64,000 nt of DNA, from positions 3,410,001 to 3,474,000 of the forward strand of contig OU964918.1 in NCBI GenBank assembly GCA_918807975.1, read 5' to 3'. Every line of letters starts with the position of its first letter. Position 1 is the first letter of the stretch. Below are positions 43,287 to 54,860 of this stretch, in pieces. The translations under genes and the position numbers were made by a program. The notes under the pieces are model-generated. The model was not told the DNA's origin and searched no databases. It saw nothing but the letters and a program-made list of their open reading frames with translations. The stretch comes from Aplidium turbinatum (Eukaryota; Chordata; Ascidiacea; Aplousobranchia; Polyclinidae).

Positions 43287-44469
43287 CTAATGGACTAATG
43301 GCGGACTGGTGCTGAAATATTTGCATCTGTTTAACGGTCTTCAAACTTTTGATAGACGATGTTTGAAGTTTGCGTCGATTTTTCAATTTATTCGTGTCAT
43401 TATCGTAAAATATTTGCATGGTCTTTGTTCAATAGGTGGGTCGATTTTCACATAAAATTGTCGGATTGTCGCATAAATCGGTATTTTGGTGAGGTGCCAT
43501 ACTAAATAAAGTGTTAAAATTTCAATGTGATGGTGTGCTCCTAACCACTTACCCCAGGTGGTATGAAAAAATACAATTTTCTACTTCACGGTAAATTATA
43601 TTCAATAGGTAGGCTACAGTGAAAACAAAACACAATGGAAATTTAATGAGTTAAAATTACACCTGGATGTTAAACTAAACAACACAGTCTTTCTTCGATT
43701 CAAACATAGGCCGCTGCTCCTTGCATCTAAGATAGAATGAATCACAGAGTTCCTTTTCTCCTTTCCGACAGTTTTGATGCTGACCTCAGCGACTACACGA
43801 ATCATTCTTTCAACGGGTCGAGTTTGTGGTGTGTATGACGACTTTGCTGGGACTGACTTTATTGCATCCCAAAGTTCATCCTCACTCTTAGTTCTTAGAT
43901 AATAATAATGGTGGTTCAGTATCCTCAATCTGTGTCCAGTCGATCATATCAATATAATCCATTGATTCAGTTGATCAGCAGGGCCATGGAATTTTCATAT
44001 CATTGTAGATGAAAGCTTTCGTGCTTTCAGAATTGGCCTAACAGCTACTTCACGAATGGGAGGTGTATTGTCATAAAGCATGGCATATTATAATAGCAAG
44101 TTTTCGGGGTGAGGGTGAGTTGCATAACAATTTTGTTTGATCGATTTGTCGATGACAGACTGCACTTCTACTGGCTCAAGTCCACAACTGAGTTGTATCA
44201 TAAGCAAAAGTAACCTACTGCTGGAGCATCGCTGATATCTGTGGCCATCTTAGTGCAAACCATACAGGCCCATATGCAGTTGCAATGAATCGTGTCAATG
44301 TCTTAACAGCTTCTGATGGATGGGTATGGGTTTGACTAACATAATAGCGGCACATTCGATTAGCTCCTATGAATGATTATATTTCCCAGGATCTTTTGTA
44401 AGAGTGTTCCAGAGCATTCCCCAGAACTGATTGCATGGCAGATTTCTAAAAGGTACATCTGGTCTGTGC

Positions 44470-45240
44470 TTAGATCTTTGAATTGTCCAATTTTGGCAAA
44501 CGGCGAGTTTCAATTTTATCAAACAATGCGATCTCCAAGGCTATAAGGTTTGACCACAGAATATCGCCAATTTCACCAATGAATGTTTCTGGACCAGATG
44601 TCTTTCCAAACAATATAAATAGATGCTGCAATGGTAACTCATTGATGGGCAGCATAAGCCAACATATATTCCACTGAACTTCATAATGGATATGATCTTC
44701 TATTCTAGCAATTACTCCATTACGATTGCCAGTGATCACTGCTGTCCCGTCACAACCTATTATTCGAATTCCATTCATGTTCGTATTCTCGTCGATCATA
44801 CATTTTAAAATGTCAATTGAACGACTACTTGGTGTTGTGACATGAGATGATGAGAGATGTAAATGTCACCAGGTTGTGTCAGTAAAACGCAATGGCCTTC
44901 TTTTATTTTTCTCCTGTGGTGGCAGTCATCAAAGACCATATATGATTCATCCTTTCTCCCATCGAAATAGAGCGATATAAAATTATTGACGAGATGTTGG
45001 GTTGGTTTCAATCCAGTACGCCTCTTGACTTGGCTATGTCTCACTTTCCGTGGGTCAATAATGATGTCTGTGGAGAAGTCTTTTCCTAACACATCCTGCA
45101 AAGTAGCAGTGGCAATAGCAGCAACTGTTTCGTCAAAAACCATCTTTTGATGGGCTTCCCTTGCAACACAAGGGATTGGGCACTACTTGTTGAGACACTC
45201 TTAATGAAACTCGGATCATCATCAGATGAATAAGATAAAG
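44470..45240 (-). pseudogene. Broken transposase of the 43.4-kb element
   Basis: Upstream block: V-A-A-I-A-T-A-T-L-Q-D-V-L-G, then basic V-K-R-R-T-G, then ISLYFDGRKDESY with a candidate first Asp and C-H-H-R-R-K-I-K-E-G-H. The second block, after a stop near 44805, is IRIIGCDGTAVITGNRNGVI (candidate second Asp), W-N-I-C-W-L-M-L-P-I-N-E-L-P-L-Q-H-L and GPETFIGEIGDILW. I recall this arrangement from uncharacterised proteins repeated in many arthropod and cnidarian genomes. The gap between the two Asp residues, about 69 residues, equals that in the 925-aa transposase (D358 to D427). Its coding frame is interrupted at least twice, including a frame change near 45140. Transposase function is inferred from TIRs and TSD. 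Confidence 0.65.
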
Positions 45241-45307
45241 AATCAGTTTCACAAAGTTTTTTTGTGGCGTGTTAAACCACACAACTATTAGACGTTCGCT
45301 CACTGCG

Positions 45308-45385
45308 CAGGATTGCCAGATTGGGCAAAAAAATGAGATAAACTGACAAAAATTTCAGCAACTTTTTGCCCAATCTTGCAACCCT
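45308..45385. repeat. Short MITE-like palindrome in the transposon
   Basis: CAGGATTGCCAGATTGGGC at the left and GCCCAATCTTGCAACCCTG at the right form an imperfect inverted repeat with hAT-like CAGG tips. No 8-bp duplication is visible. Confidence 0.5.
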
Positions 45386-45529
45386 GTTTTAGAAACAGAG
45401 GGTCATTGGAGTAATGGGTTGCTGTGCACAAATCGATTTTAAACTTTGAGGAAATGTTTAGAAGGTAAAGTCGCACCTATGTACAAACTTATATGAGAAA
45501 TGGAGAAATCGACCCACCCTATTGTTCAA

Positions 45530-46596
45530 GTATAATCTTCTTTCACATACATTACAGATAAAAAAGTTCAATCTGGGCACAATGAAGTGGGAAGGACCAT
45601 GAAAAAGTCGCCGCTGCTGAAGATTTTCATTTACTTTCTACATGAGAAACAATCGTGTCAGCTTCTTTCCTGAGCTCCATAAGCAACACTCAAACATCAC
45701 CAAATAACCGCAATGCTTGAATACTGAAAACGATTGGATGTTCATCAGGACAATTATCGTTTCTAGCACTAGTTGCAACGTTCATCTGATGAAAGTGAAA
45801 GTAAAAGCAACAACAAACACATTGATTTATTGCTTCACTGACGTGTCGTGCACCATGACAATGCGTTTCCTCAGAACAAATAACCTCAGAGCTGTTGTTG
45901 AATGCTGAAAGTTTTACTTTCTCTAACGTAGAAAGTAGCCGCTCACAAATCATTTGGTCAACCTTTAACCCTTTTTCCTGTGACGTATTTTGGCCAGTTG
46001 ACTTGCGGACGGGGGGGTCGGTTCGACACTATCACTTTGAGCTCGTGTAACTCAAAAACTACGCAAGATAGATCAATCAAATTTTTACATGGTGTAGATA
46101 ATTTATCTGACAACATAACATCGAAACTCTTTTGCAATTTGTGCAATAGCGCAACTTGAAAAGTCAAATAATTTGATGGTTGGTCATATTTTTTTATTTG
46201 ACTTGAGAAATTGCTTCCTAATTAACTTATAATTGATTGTGACGGGTTAATTCCATTGTGTAGATTTTAATCTCTTACGCGGAGACGTCGTCCACGCTTC
46301 AATGAAATCGTAATTGGCGTCCGACTCGCGTTTGCTTGTTGTTTTGCCGGAGGCATTGCAAAAAAAAATTGCTTTGTTTCAACATTTGCAGAGAATGAGA
46401 CATAATCACCGCAAAAAAACTATTTCAAGTTCTTTTTGAGCCACATGTTTATAGTCTACACTTTTTCAAACGTACTGTCATTACTTGATATTGGAACTAA
46501 ATCAAGCAAATTTTTTTTCACATTCACACAGTCGAATTTGGTTATGTATGATCAAGAAACACTTTGCATTTCACAGCACATCTCAGGAAGCTATTT
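45530..46596. other. Intron; no gene recognised
   Basis: A minus frame at 45690-45953 (87 codons, Cys- and His-rich) has no clear family. A G7 run occurs at 46011. Nothing else is supported. Confidence 0.35.
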
Positions 46597-46669
46597 ATTC
46601 GTTTTTAACATTATTTCAACGTCTAAAGAGGTTGAATCGATGTAAAAAGTGTCTGATTTGCTGTCTGAG
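46597..46669. repeat. Dispersed palindromic repeat copy
   Basis: TTTCAACGTCTAAAGAGGTTGAATCGATGTAAA core, written here as two halves around AAAGAG, with right tip GATTTGCTGTCTGAG. Confidence 0.6.
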
Positions 46670-46739
46670 TAGCGATTGAATACAGAAAAGTAAGGTAGCC
46701 TAATGGTGTCACGTGGTATTTGAACAGCAACCTATCCAA

Positions 46740-48230
46740 AGCTAGTGACTTGCTTCGATAGGAGCTTGTTCCATTTTAGGCCATCATGCACTCCAAAAAC
46801 AAAGAGCGTCTGAAACTCCTGACTGATAAACTATGTCACGATGCATTCCAAAGTGATATGTTTCAATACTTACCAACAATGATCACTTTGAATGAAACAA
46901 TTTGCAAACAGTTGTGACAAAATGTAGTGATAATAATCGTTTAGTCAAATCGTGTTGGTACGCTATAGAAGAGGTCGTTTGCCAAATGGAACTCCCGTTC
47001 TGCGTAACAAACTCAAAGTCGTGACATAACGATACGAAAAATAGAAAAAAAATCTTTTTCGGGCCGAGTGCTATTGTCGTAAAAAAACAAAAAATCACTC
47101 AAGTGTTGACTTTTTCCTTGGGCAAAATTGAAGGTTGTTGATACTTTAAAAATGCACGTTTGTGTCAAAATGATTGAAGTGTTTTTTTTCATGTTGTTAA
47201 CTAGATTTGCAAAATAACGTTTTCTACATTTTTTTTCTAATTTGTTGGACATGCATTTTGTGTCAAGTTATTTATTACGCATTAGAAGATTTCTTTCTGT
47301 TCAAATTTTGAAATAGCATTTTAGATGCAGTTTGCGGTTGATGGCGTTACTGCAAAAGCCATCTTTTGTAATTGACACACATTCAAAAACAAAAGACGCA
47401 TAAACTACTGCTGGCTGGTAGACCACGTCACAATACATCATAATGATGTTTTTCCGAACCGAAGACCCAGAAAACCAATTTCGTCGTATATTAGTTTAGA
47501 CGTCTGCAGACGTTGAACCAATGACAAAAAGTGATTTGCTGATTTGAAACAAAGTGATTGCTGTTTCCAATGTGCAAACATTTTGATAAAAAGTAATCAA
47601 GTTTTGGCCACAGCTTTCTGGTCCATTTAGGCTATTATGGTCAATCAACTCACGTTGCAAATAACTTGTTTTGTGTAAGGTCTTGCTTTTGAAAAAATCG
47701 AAGTAAAAACACCAAAATGAAGTAAGCTATATTTACAAAGTGTTATATTCTTGAATGAACCATAGTTTTTAAAAAAAATAGTTTGAACAGGTTTCATCTA
47801 ATAGAAACTATATTGATATCATCGCGAAGGATCAAATAGCTGCGAAAATCACTTCAAGCAATTCTTTGTGGTGATTTTCATTATGCAAACCAAGGTGAAC
47901 CTCAATATACATATTTTTATGCCAAACGATAAAAATCGTTCTTTCTTTTTTTCAAGGCTAAGGAAAACGATCCGTATAAAATATAATTCAATTCAACATA
48001 TTTTCCTTATTTTGTCAGATAGCCTATGCATTTTGTGTAACATTGCTTTAGAAAAATTGCTGAGTATCGTATAGCGTTTGAGATGCAGTCAGAGAATACA
48101 ACTCTGTGGTTGATGGCGTTATTACAAAAGCCAATCTTTTGTCACGGAAATGTATTCGAAAACAAAAAGGCACAAAAGCGCTGACTGATAGATTACGTTA
48201 CGATACGTTACAAAAACGAGGCATTGATTT
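46740..48230. repeat. Diverged direct repeats in the intron
   Basis: TTGATGGCGTTACTGCAAAA at 47339 and TTGATGGCGTTATTACAAAA at about 48108 begin stretches alike over more than 100 bp, about 770 bp apart. A third, weaker copy of part of it lies at 46790-46860 (CTGACTGATAAACTATGTCA). A palindromic repeat copy sits at 47466-47546. Confidence 0.5.
47466..47546. repeat. Dispersed palindromic repeat copy
   Basis: CCCAGAAAACCAATTTC on the left, perfect centre GACGTCTGCAGACGTTGAA, right half ending GATTTGCTGATTTG. Confidence 0.6.
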
Positions 48231-50038
48231 CAGATTCTTTCAACCCAACAAACAACTTTGCTCCAAATGACACAAACGTCCAAATTTATGCAGAAAAAGA
48301 TGTAGGCACCTACACCGTTTTGTGAAAATAAGCTTTTGAAGACCAACATTTGAATGAAAAGTTTGAAATTATTGAGTTGGTCCTAATAGTGTTTCTGATG
48401 AGATATATCAAAACTTTTCAATCCTTGTATAAAAAAATAATTTTGTAATCTCTCAAGCAACTGCAAAATTACCATTTAGGTAAAATATCAGTGATGATAC
48501 AATATGCACAATGCTTGTCAAAGCACAATAATTTAGCTGCGTGTGTTTTTCCACAAAAGCCAAGCAGTTTAAATAGTCTGTGTCAAGTTTATTTCAGTAT
48601 CCTTCAATCTCTCGTTTTCATAAAACATTTTCACAACATCCATAAATATTCATGTGAATATAAGTGTACAGGTACATGCAAAAGTTTATTGGCGGGTCAA
48701 GAACGCACTCCTTGCTTTCCGACAAGAAATCATGAAACTTACCACATCAGTATGTTTGTTTTATGAGATAAACAGAGTTTATCAAGAACTTTCCTACTGC
48801 TTCTTGTTATAAGTTAGAAACAAAATGTATTCGCCATAGAAAACAACGCAAAATTACATTTTTTCCAGCATAGCTTATCGGATACTCTCTGATAATTTCA
48901 AAGCAACTCAGATGTAATTAAAAGATAAATCAAAGCAACTCAAAACTCGAGTTTGCAAACAAAAGGCGGAATCACTACGGTTGAATGCTTTACAACAAAA
49001 CCAAATCATGAGATATCTGCGTCGCAGTTCCACGCACGGCGGCGCTCAGTAATCCTATTAATCCGTATAATTTGAAAACAAAAGGGCTAGCTAGTAGCTA
49101 GCTAAAATATCAGAGTATGTTATGAAAATCATGCCATATCTCTAAAACTATAGACAATAGCAACGTCATTTAAAGCGGAATAAATACTTGAATAATTTTT
49201 AGGAAAAGTCAAAAAATTTCAAAGCTGTGGATCGCGTAGTTCTTTAATGATATTGCTTTGAAAAGTACCAAGTCCCCACCGACCCCCCCCCCACAGGAAA
49301 TAGGGTTAAAATAACGTTTGTTTTACTTTTTTCCTACTTTCAACCGCACATCAGTGTACAATTTCCAAAATTATTTGCTCTGAGGATGCGCATTGTCATG
49401 TTGCGCAAACGTCATAATCAGTGACATTTTTGCATCCGGAACATCGGTATCCATACGTAGTTTTACACCCCGTTTGCGTTGCCCTTCTGCTGTATGCAGC
49501 ATTTTATCAATCAGTATGTGTGCCTGAAATGCCCTTAGCCAGTGCTTTTCAACAATTCAAAACACGGTTCGTACTTTTTTTATTTCGCAAAAATCTCATA
49601 CGCACAAACCAAACCACGGCACTTCAAGAAACGTGAGAAAGGTTTTGCTTAACTGACAACGAAACGTGTGCATAAAAAGAATCAGAATTTATATTCAAAT
49701 ATCCAAGTAGGCTTTTATTAGTGACTCGTTTGCTGCTGAATATTTCTGAAATTTTAAACCAGTTTCGACACAAATTTTGCTGTAAAGCGCTCGTATTGGG
49801 TAATCAAGTGTCATCAAGTAATTGAAAAATTGAAATTTGTTTCAAGCAATTTGCAATTTCAATATTTGAAGAACATCAATCAGTTGCTTACTTGAAAAGG
49901 GCTAACATGAGTATGGCCGAAAACATTTGTAATTTTTAGTTTATTTTCGTGTTATTATGTTAAATGTGGTCTGGTTGTTAGGTTTTATTTGTCTATGCTT
50001 ATAAAAAATCAACTCTCTACCAAAATTGTTTTATTTGT
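48231..50038. other. Intron; no gene recognised
   Basis: Small frames only. At 49272-49315 a C11 run is followed by AATAGGGTTAAAA, a tip of the TTAACCCTAT family without a visible partner. Confidence 0.35.
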
Positions 50039-50865
50039 GTAGATAAAAAGGTCAAGAAGACCATCTTCAAACTTTTCAGGTTGTTAAAATGCAGAACAAA
50101 AAGCTTAAAAATCCATAGCTTTGATTTTAATTCTGATGATCGAGAAAATAAGCATCAAAACTATCGAGCAGAATGTAGACCACAAATGCTGAGAGCTTGC
50201 TGCCTTGATAATGATTAAATAGGCTGCTCCAGAGTCTGTTTTATTGATGTAGACAAAAAAGTTTGGACCATCTTCAAACTTTGCAGGTTGCTAACATCCA
50301 GAATATCTTTTCAATATTTAAGTTTTTGCTTGAACGATGGGATTTTGAATATAGGCTTCAAGAATATCAATTTCACATTTTTGTAGAGTGGTGTTGAGCT
50401 CATTAAAGCATACCGAATATATCAATATCGCCCCGATGGAGCGCACGACTTTGCGCACAAAGGAGCCGCTTGCGGCTAGAACAAGTAGCGCTGGTTTGGC
50501 TTTTGAGATAAGAGCTTGAGCACAGGCATCAAAGACACACTGCCATCACTAACAATACATTATTAGTCTTATTGCACATAACAAGAAGTAAAAATCAGGC
50601 AAAATTCTCATCTACCTCATCCGCAGCACGTTTGTCATCCGCACCACAAAGCTAGCCCAATTTTGTAGAAAAACCTCGGAACCAGCAACCTTATAACGAA
50701 GTCAAACATGACAAGACTGAGTTGGCATAATGGAAAGACACAAGACTATTGTCAATTACAATACGGCTTATTTGAATAACCGCACATAACGCAAAGCAAA
50801 ATCATGGACAATTTTCATCTACCTCATCCGCACCAGGTTTGTCATCCGCATTAAAAAAAAATTTT
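50039..50865. repeat. Local direct duplications, about 210 bp apart
   Basis: GACCATCTTCAAACTTTTCA at 50059 parallels GACCATCTTCAAACTTTGCA at about 50267. ATCTACCTCATCCGCA with GTTTGTCATCCGCA occurs at about 50609 and again at 50818. Two pairs with similar offsets suggest an old tandem structure. Confidence 0.5.
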
Positions 50866-51537
50866 ATCCGCAAAAGTGCATCATCGCACTGGTTGAAAAG
50901 CACTGCTCTAAGCAATACGCCTTTAATTAAGATATGGTTTTCTTAAGCCGATATGGCCATCTTGTAGTGCCAGTATGGCTTTTGTTACAAGTACCGTTAT
51001 TTTCCAGCTTTTGTTCTTCAGTTGGAGACAGCTTATGGTTTAATTTCGTTGTTGGTATGGACCGGTCTACCTTTATTTTTTGTCTGAGAATATTTTAACG
51101 GTGATGATATTTTCTGTCAGGCCTGTTGGTTTTAGTTGAAGCTGTGCTGCATCCCAGCTATCTACTTGGAATTACAATAAACCATTATATGAAGGGTTAC
51201 AGACTTTCTACTCAGATTATTCCCACAACCACTGTGCTTGGGATGATGCTATTATATTAACAGCTATGTATGAGCGGACCAGACAACATTCTGCGTCCAC
51301 TGCAAGCCCAAACAAATATGTTTTTAAAAAATTATTATAACGTTTTAATGGCATTGTATTTCATGTTGAATGTGGTTTCATATAAAAAACTTTGCTTCCA
51401 CCAATAAATATATTTGTCATGACTTTGAAAATCTTGTTGGAACCTCAGCGGAACTCTTTGCAAAGTTTTTCCAGTTTAATTCACAAATTGTTGGATTATT
51501 TCGTCATAGAGTCTTTTGTATTATTTACTCACTAGTG
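50866..51537. other. Intron; no gene recognised
   Basis: A+T-rich intron sequence without a recognisable signal. Confidence 0.35.
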
Positions 51538-51970
51538 CAGGGCTACTCAACTAATTGTAGCAAAGGTCCATTTCGACAAGTTGAATATTTTTGCGGTCCG
51601 GTGAATATTTCATATGCAACCACGAAAATTAAACAACCAGTAGCCTACGAGCACCGAAACACTTTTCAGGTAGTGTGTAACACGACTTGGATTTTTGTCT
51701 GACACAAACAAAGAAATAAAAAAGGAAAAATGTTTTGTGTTTCTTTGTAGTGTAGATCGCACATCAGAGAAGACGGCAAAGCGTTGGGGGTCTGGGGGCG
51801 AAGCCCCCCGCTCTTTGGATAATTACAAAAAATTGCTTTTCCCTAATGGAAATCTGTTTTAAGAGGCCCTAAAATGTGGCAATGAAGTTATTCTTCCGGA
51901 AGCCCGAGGTCCACCTTCAACACCAAAAAGGTCCGGATTCGGACCACGGTCCGCCAGTTGAGTAGCCCTG
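51538..51970. mobile_element. hAT MITE, 433 bp, perfect TSD
   Basis: TIRs CAGGGCTACTCAACT and AGTTGAGTAGCCCTG lie between perfect 8-bp duplications CACTAGTG (51530-51537, 51971-51978). Subterminal AAAGGTCC and GGTCCG phrases face each other. There is no transposase sequence, so it is non-autonomous. Confidence 0.9.
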
Positions 51971-51978
51971 CACTAGTG

Positions 51979-52423
51979 CAATAACAGTTTTCCAAGAACC
52001 AGAAAAATAATAATCGTTATTTTATGGTAAAAGCGTTGTCTGCTTTGCTCTTGTTTGGTTGTTTTTGATCGCAGTGTGTTTGTGCAGATAAGTGTGTTCT
52101 GCTTTCCACAGAAAGATCTTAACAATACCTTGGATAGGCTAAATTAGTTGTTTTGCAACACTTGAAGAACAAACTGTGACGTTGTTTGTAACTCACAAAC
52201 GACAAACAATGATTGGCTGCAATCAGAAGTTGTTTTGAAGCAAACTCTTTATTTCAAACATTAAAATGTTTTTCTTACGAAAGTTATTTTTGTACTTCTA
52301 AAAAAGAAATTTCTGGCTTCGTCACTGCTTTCAACTCTGTACTATCCTATTATACAACTTAATGTAAATTAAGATAAAATTAATTTCAAAAGATACTTTC
52401 TACTTGCTACCTTATGCTTACAG
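51979..52423. other. Intron 3' end
   Basis: Ordinary intron sequence ending with the polypyrimidine tract and acceptor CTTATGCTTACAG. Confidence 0.5.
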
Positions 52424-53362
52424 ATGCAACTTAGTGAAGAATTGCGACAATTTGATCGATGAGTTGAAATGTCCATCTCTGACACATTTTTATTGCGACG
52501 ACGACAAAAAGATTCTTCCAACTCATAAAGTGTCAGATGGGGTTTTTGATTGTCGTGATTACACGGACGAATGTCTTGTCACAAGCTCAAGTATTTCATC
52601 ACAAACCGAACTTATTGGAAACACATTCTTTTATGTTGTTTTGTGGATCATAATGATATTAGCGGTGGTGGGAAATTTGATTGTAATCATCAAAACATCT
52701 GTGGACATTGGTGAAGCCAATCGAAACGCAAACGCTTCTTCAAGTACAGCTGGGCTCTGTTTCAACATCATGCTCCTAAACTTAGCAGTGTCAGATTTCC
52801 TGATGGGTTTCTATCTTTTATTCATTGCCTCAAAGTCACTTGAATTTTCTGGAAGTTATTGCGAGCAGAAACGAAATTGGTTACTCAGCAATCAATGTGT
52901 GTTCGCTGGTGTCCTTGCTGTAGTTTCAAGTCAGATGTCAGTTTGCATGTTGATTGTGATGTCATCCTATCGATTGTATGTGGTTTGGAAACCTTTCAAA
53001 GCAAAGTTCATGAGTTGGAGGCGTCTCAGTTCCATAATCGCATGCTTGTGGGTCTTGTCAATACTTCTTGCTGTCATTCCAACGTTCCCCTCAATCTCCT
53101 ACAACTTGGCAACTGAAATTGTCATAGATCAACCATACATACCACAGTCCGTCAGTGCAAAACAACTAAAGAATTTGATAGAAACTGCAAACGAGCTTCC
53201 TGGTGAAAGGCAAAGTATTCCAGAAGTCACTTTTCTGTCCATTTCAAGCTTTTGCAAGATATTCAAGAAGTCTTTAGTTGTTCCTTATTATTGTGAGGAG
53301 TCTTCCCAAACCACATTCGGATCATTTGGTTATTACAGCACAGATGGAGTTTGCTTGCCAAG
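52424..53362 (+). CDS. LDLa-GPCR gene, exon with membrane spans 1-4
   Basis: Acceptor CTTATGCTTACAG and donor AAG|GTAAGT; both borders are phase 2 and join the neighbouring exons in frame. It completes one Cys-rich module (C-N-L-V-K-N-C to L-K-C) and adds another (F-Y-C-D-D-D to T-D-E-C). Span 1 holds VVGNLIVIIK with the family Asn. Span 2 holds NIMLLNLAVSDFLMGFYLLF (L-A-x-x-D). A Cys precedes span 3, and span 3 ends SSYRLYVVWKPF, where the usual D/E-R-Y is S-Y-R-L. Span 4 is IIACLWVLSILLAVIP. The second extracellular loop is long (about 100 residues to the exon end) with several Cys. The set fits rhodopsin-class receptors of the GRL101/relaxin-receptor type at the plasma membrane. Confidence 0.92.
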
Positions 53363-54415
53363 GTAAGTGGCAAACTTTAAACACCCTTTTTGAGCAGCAG
53401 AAGATGTTTGATACAAAAACAACCGACCTTGAATCAGGGCAGCAACTACCACCAGTACTGCCGGTGCAAGCATCGGGACAAAAGAGCAACTGGCCTCGCA
53501 TTGCTACATTCTATTGTGAACTATTTAGGTTAAAACTAAAGTAAACTTGTTGTTATTTTGTAATGAACCTACACGCAGACTATAGCCTGTTTCGTGCAGG
53601 ATTTTTGTTTGTTACTTTAGGTTTCTATTGTAGCTTACTCAGGGCCCCACTTTAGCCACTTACTTCTTCTGTTTGGCTCGCCTCATTTTGTTCTTTTGGC
53701 ACTTATATGTTGACAACAAATCAATCAACATCGTAATTATTGTTTTGTGACGAAATAGTTACAATCACAAGTTTTCCATTCTTGGAACACACTTGCTCGA
53801 ATCTGACAGCAGTCTGGCTGGAACAATTCAGTTAAAGTTAATGTTTTCAATTTGGGACAAAGCAATGAAATCAGTGGTGACGACATATCAAGTTTTGGAA
53901 ACAAGTTTTCTATCAACAGCTTCTTATTGGAATATTGAGGTTTCATCAACAAATTGTTTGCACACAAGTGCTGATGACTAGGGCAACCAAAAGTCAATAA
54001 AGTCAAAATTTTTTTGATTTGTTCAAAGTTTATAAAACGTCCACAAACTAAATTTCAGGCTGACACGAAGAGAGGTTTCAAAGTTATTAAGTAAGAAAAA
54101 AGTCAAAATTCATGGTTAGGTCAAATTTTTTTTTTAATGTAGTTTTTCTTCTCTCTATTGATATTTTATTAAAGCTACACAGATAGGCTACTGATTTTTT
54201 GTTGCAATTTCTGTTGCTATTCTGACGTAATAATCGATTTGTTGCAATTTCTGAGGTAATAATCTTGTTTCGCCCACTATTGACGATTGAATATTAGCCA
54301 ACTACCCTGCTGTTGATGAGTTGGTTGCCTGGGTTAAAGCAGTGACCATTAAAAACAGGTCAAGAAGAGCTAGTTTTACTTCCATTGGCCAACCTCCACA
54401 GCCAAATGTAACTAG
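53363..54415. other. Intron; no gene recognised
   Basis: Starts with a consensus donor (GTAAGT). No further coding or repeat signal is supported. Confidence 0.4.
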
Positions 54416-54860
54416 ATGGGCCCTTGGTTGAAAGCTGCTTTCTATTATTCAAGAAGTCTACCGGAAGTAAGAAATATTGTGGAAGGCTTCCATGATGGTG
54501 GTGTCTTGCTGCAGCGTGCTCAAGATGCTGTAAAAAGCTCCCAATTTAAATACTCACCTTGTAGAAATAGAGGAGCAGTACAGCGCACTGTTCGATTCAA
54601 TTCAGAAGATGGAAGACAGCCGATACACCATTCAAGAAGCTTACTAGAAAACGAGGTGCCTTAACTTTGGTGTTGATGGCTGCTGAATTGGAAAATATAT
54701 TCAAGCAAGAATCTTAAGGAATGACATCAAGTGCATTGTGAAAATGGGACGAGATGATATTTCACCACATTTTTATAGCCTGCTGAGGAACTCCCAAGCA
54801 ACTTCTGTATTTCTCTATTTTAGGAAAAAATTTGGCGAGAAACAGGAACTTCAAAGGCAA
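54416..54860 (+). pseudogene. Possible transposon coding remnant
   Basis: The plus frame reads GPWLKAAFYYSRSLPEVRNI, V-E-G-F-H-D-G-G and Q-R-A-Q-D-A-V-K. It is followed in other frames by L-L-N-W-K-I-Y-S-S-K-like blocks. The pattern (a W-x-x-A-A-x-Y-Y start, then amphipathic helices) recalls the C-terminal region of transposon proteins repeated in invertebrate genomes, but I cannot name the family. Several stops make it non-functional. Confidence 0.3.

Larger units (their letters stand above)
43433..45521 (-). mobile_element. DNA transposon with 8-bp TSD, superfamily not recognised
   Basis: The perfect 8-bp duplication TTGTTCAA (43425-43432, 45522-45529) flanks TIRs TAGGTGGGTCGATTT and, complemented, TAGGGTGGGTCGATTT. 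The 2,089-bp interior holds a broken minus-strand transposase gene. A 78-bp MITE-like palindrome is nested at about 45308-45385. The TIR tip TAGG and the transposase motifs recall the 3,966-bp element at 10.25 kb, though the TSD is one base longer. It lies in the long receptor intron. Confidence 0.78.

Noticed and set aside
24143-47546. CRISPR-like array from the recurring palindrome
   Set aside because: Copies are irregularly spaced over 23 kb, differ in sequence and lie in animal DNA with no cas genes.
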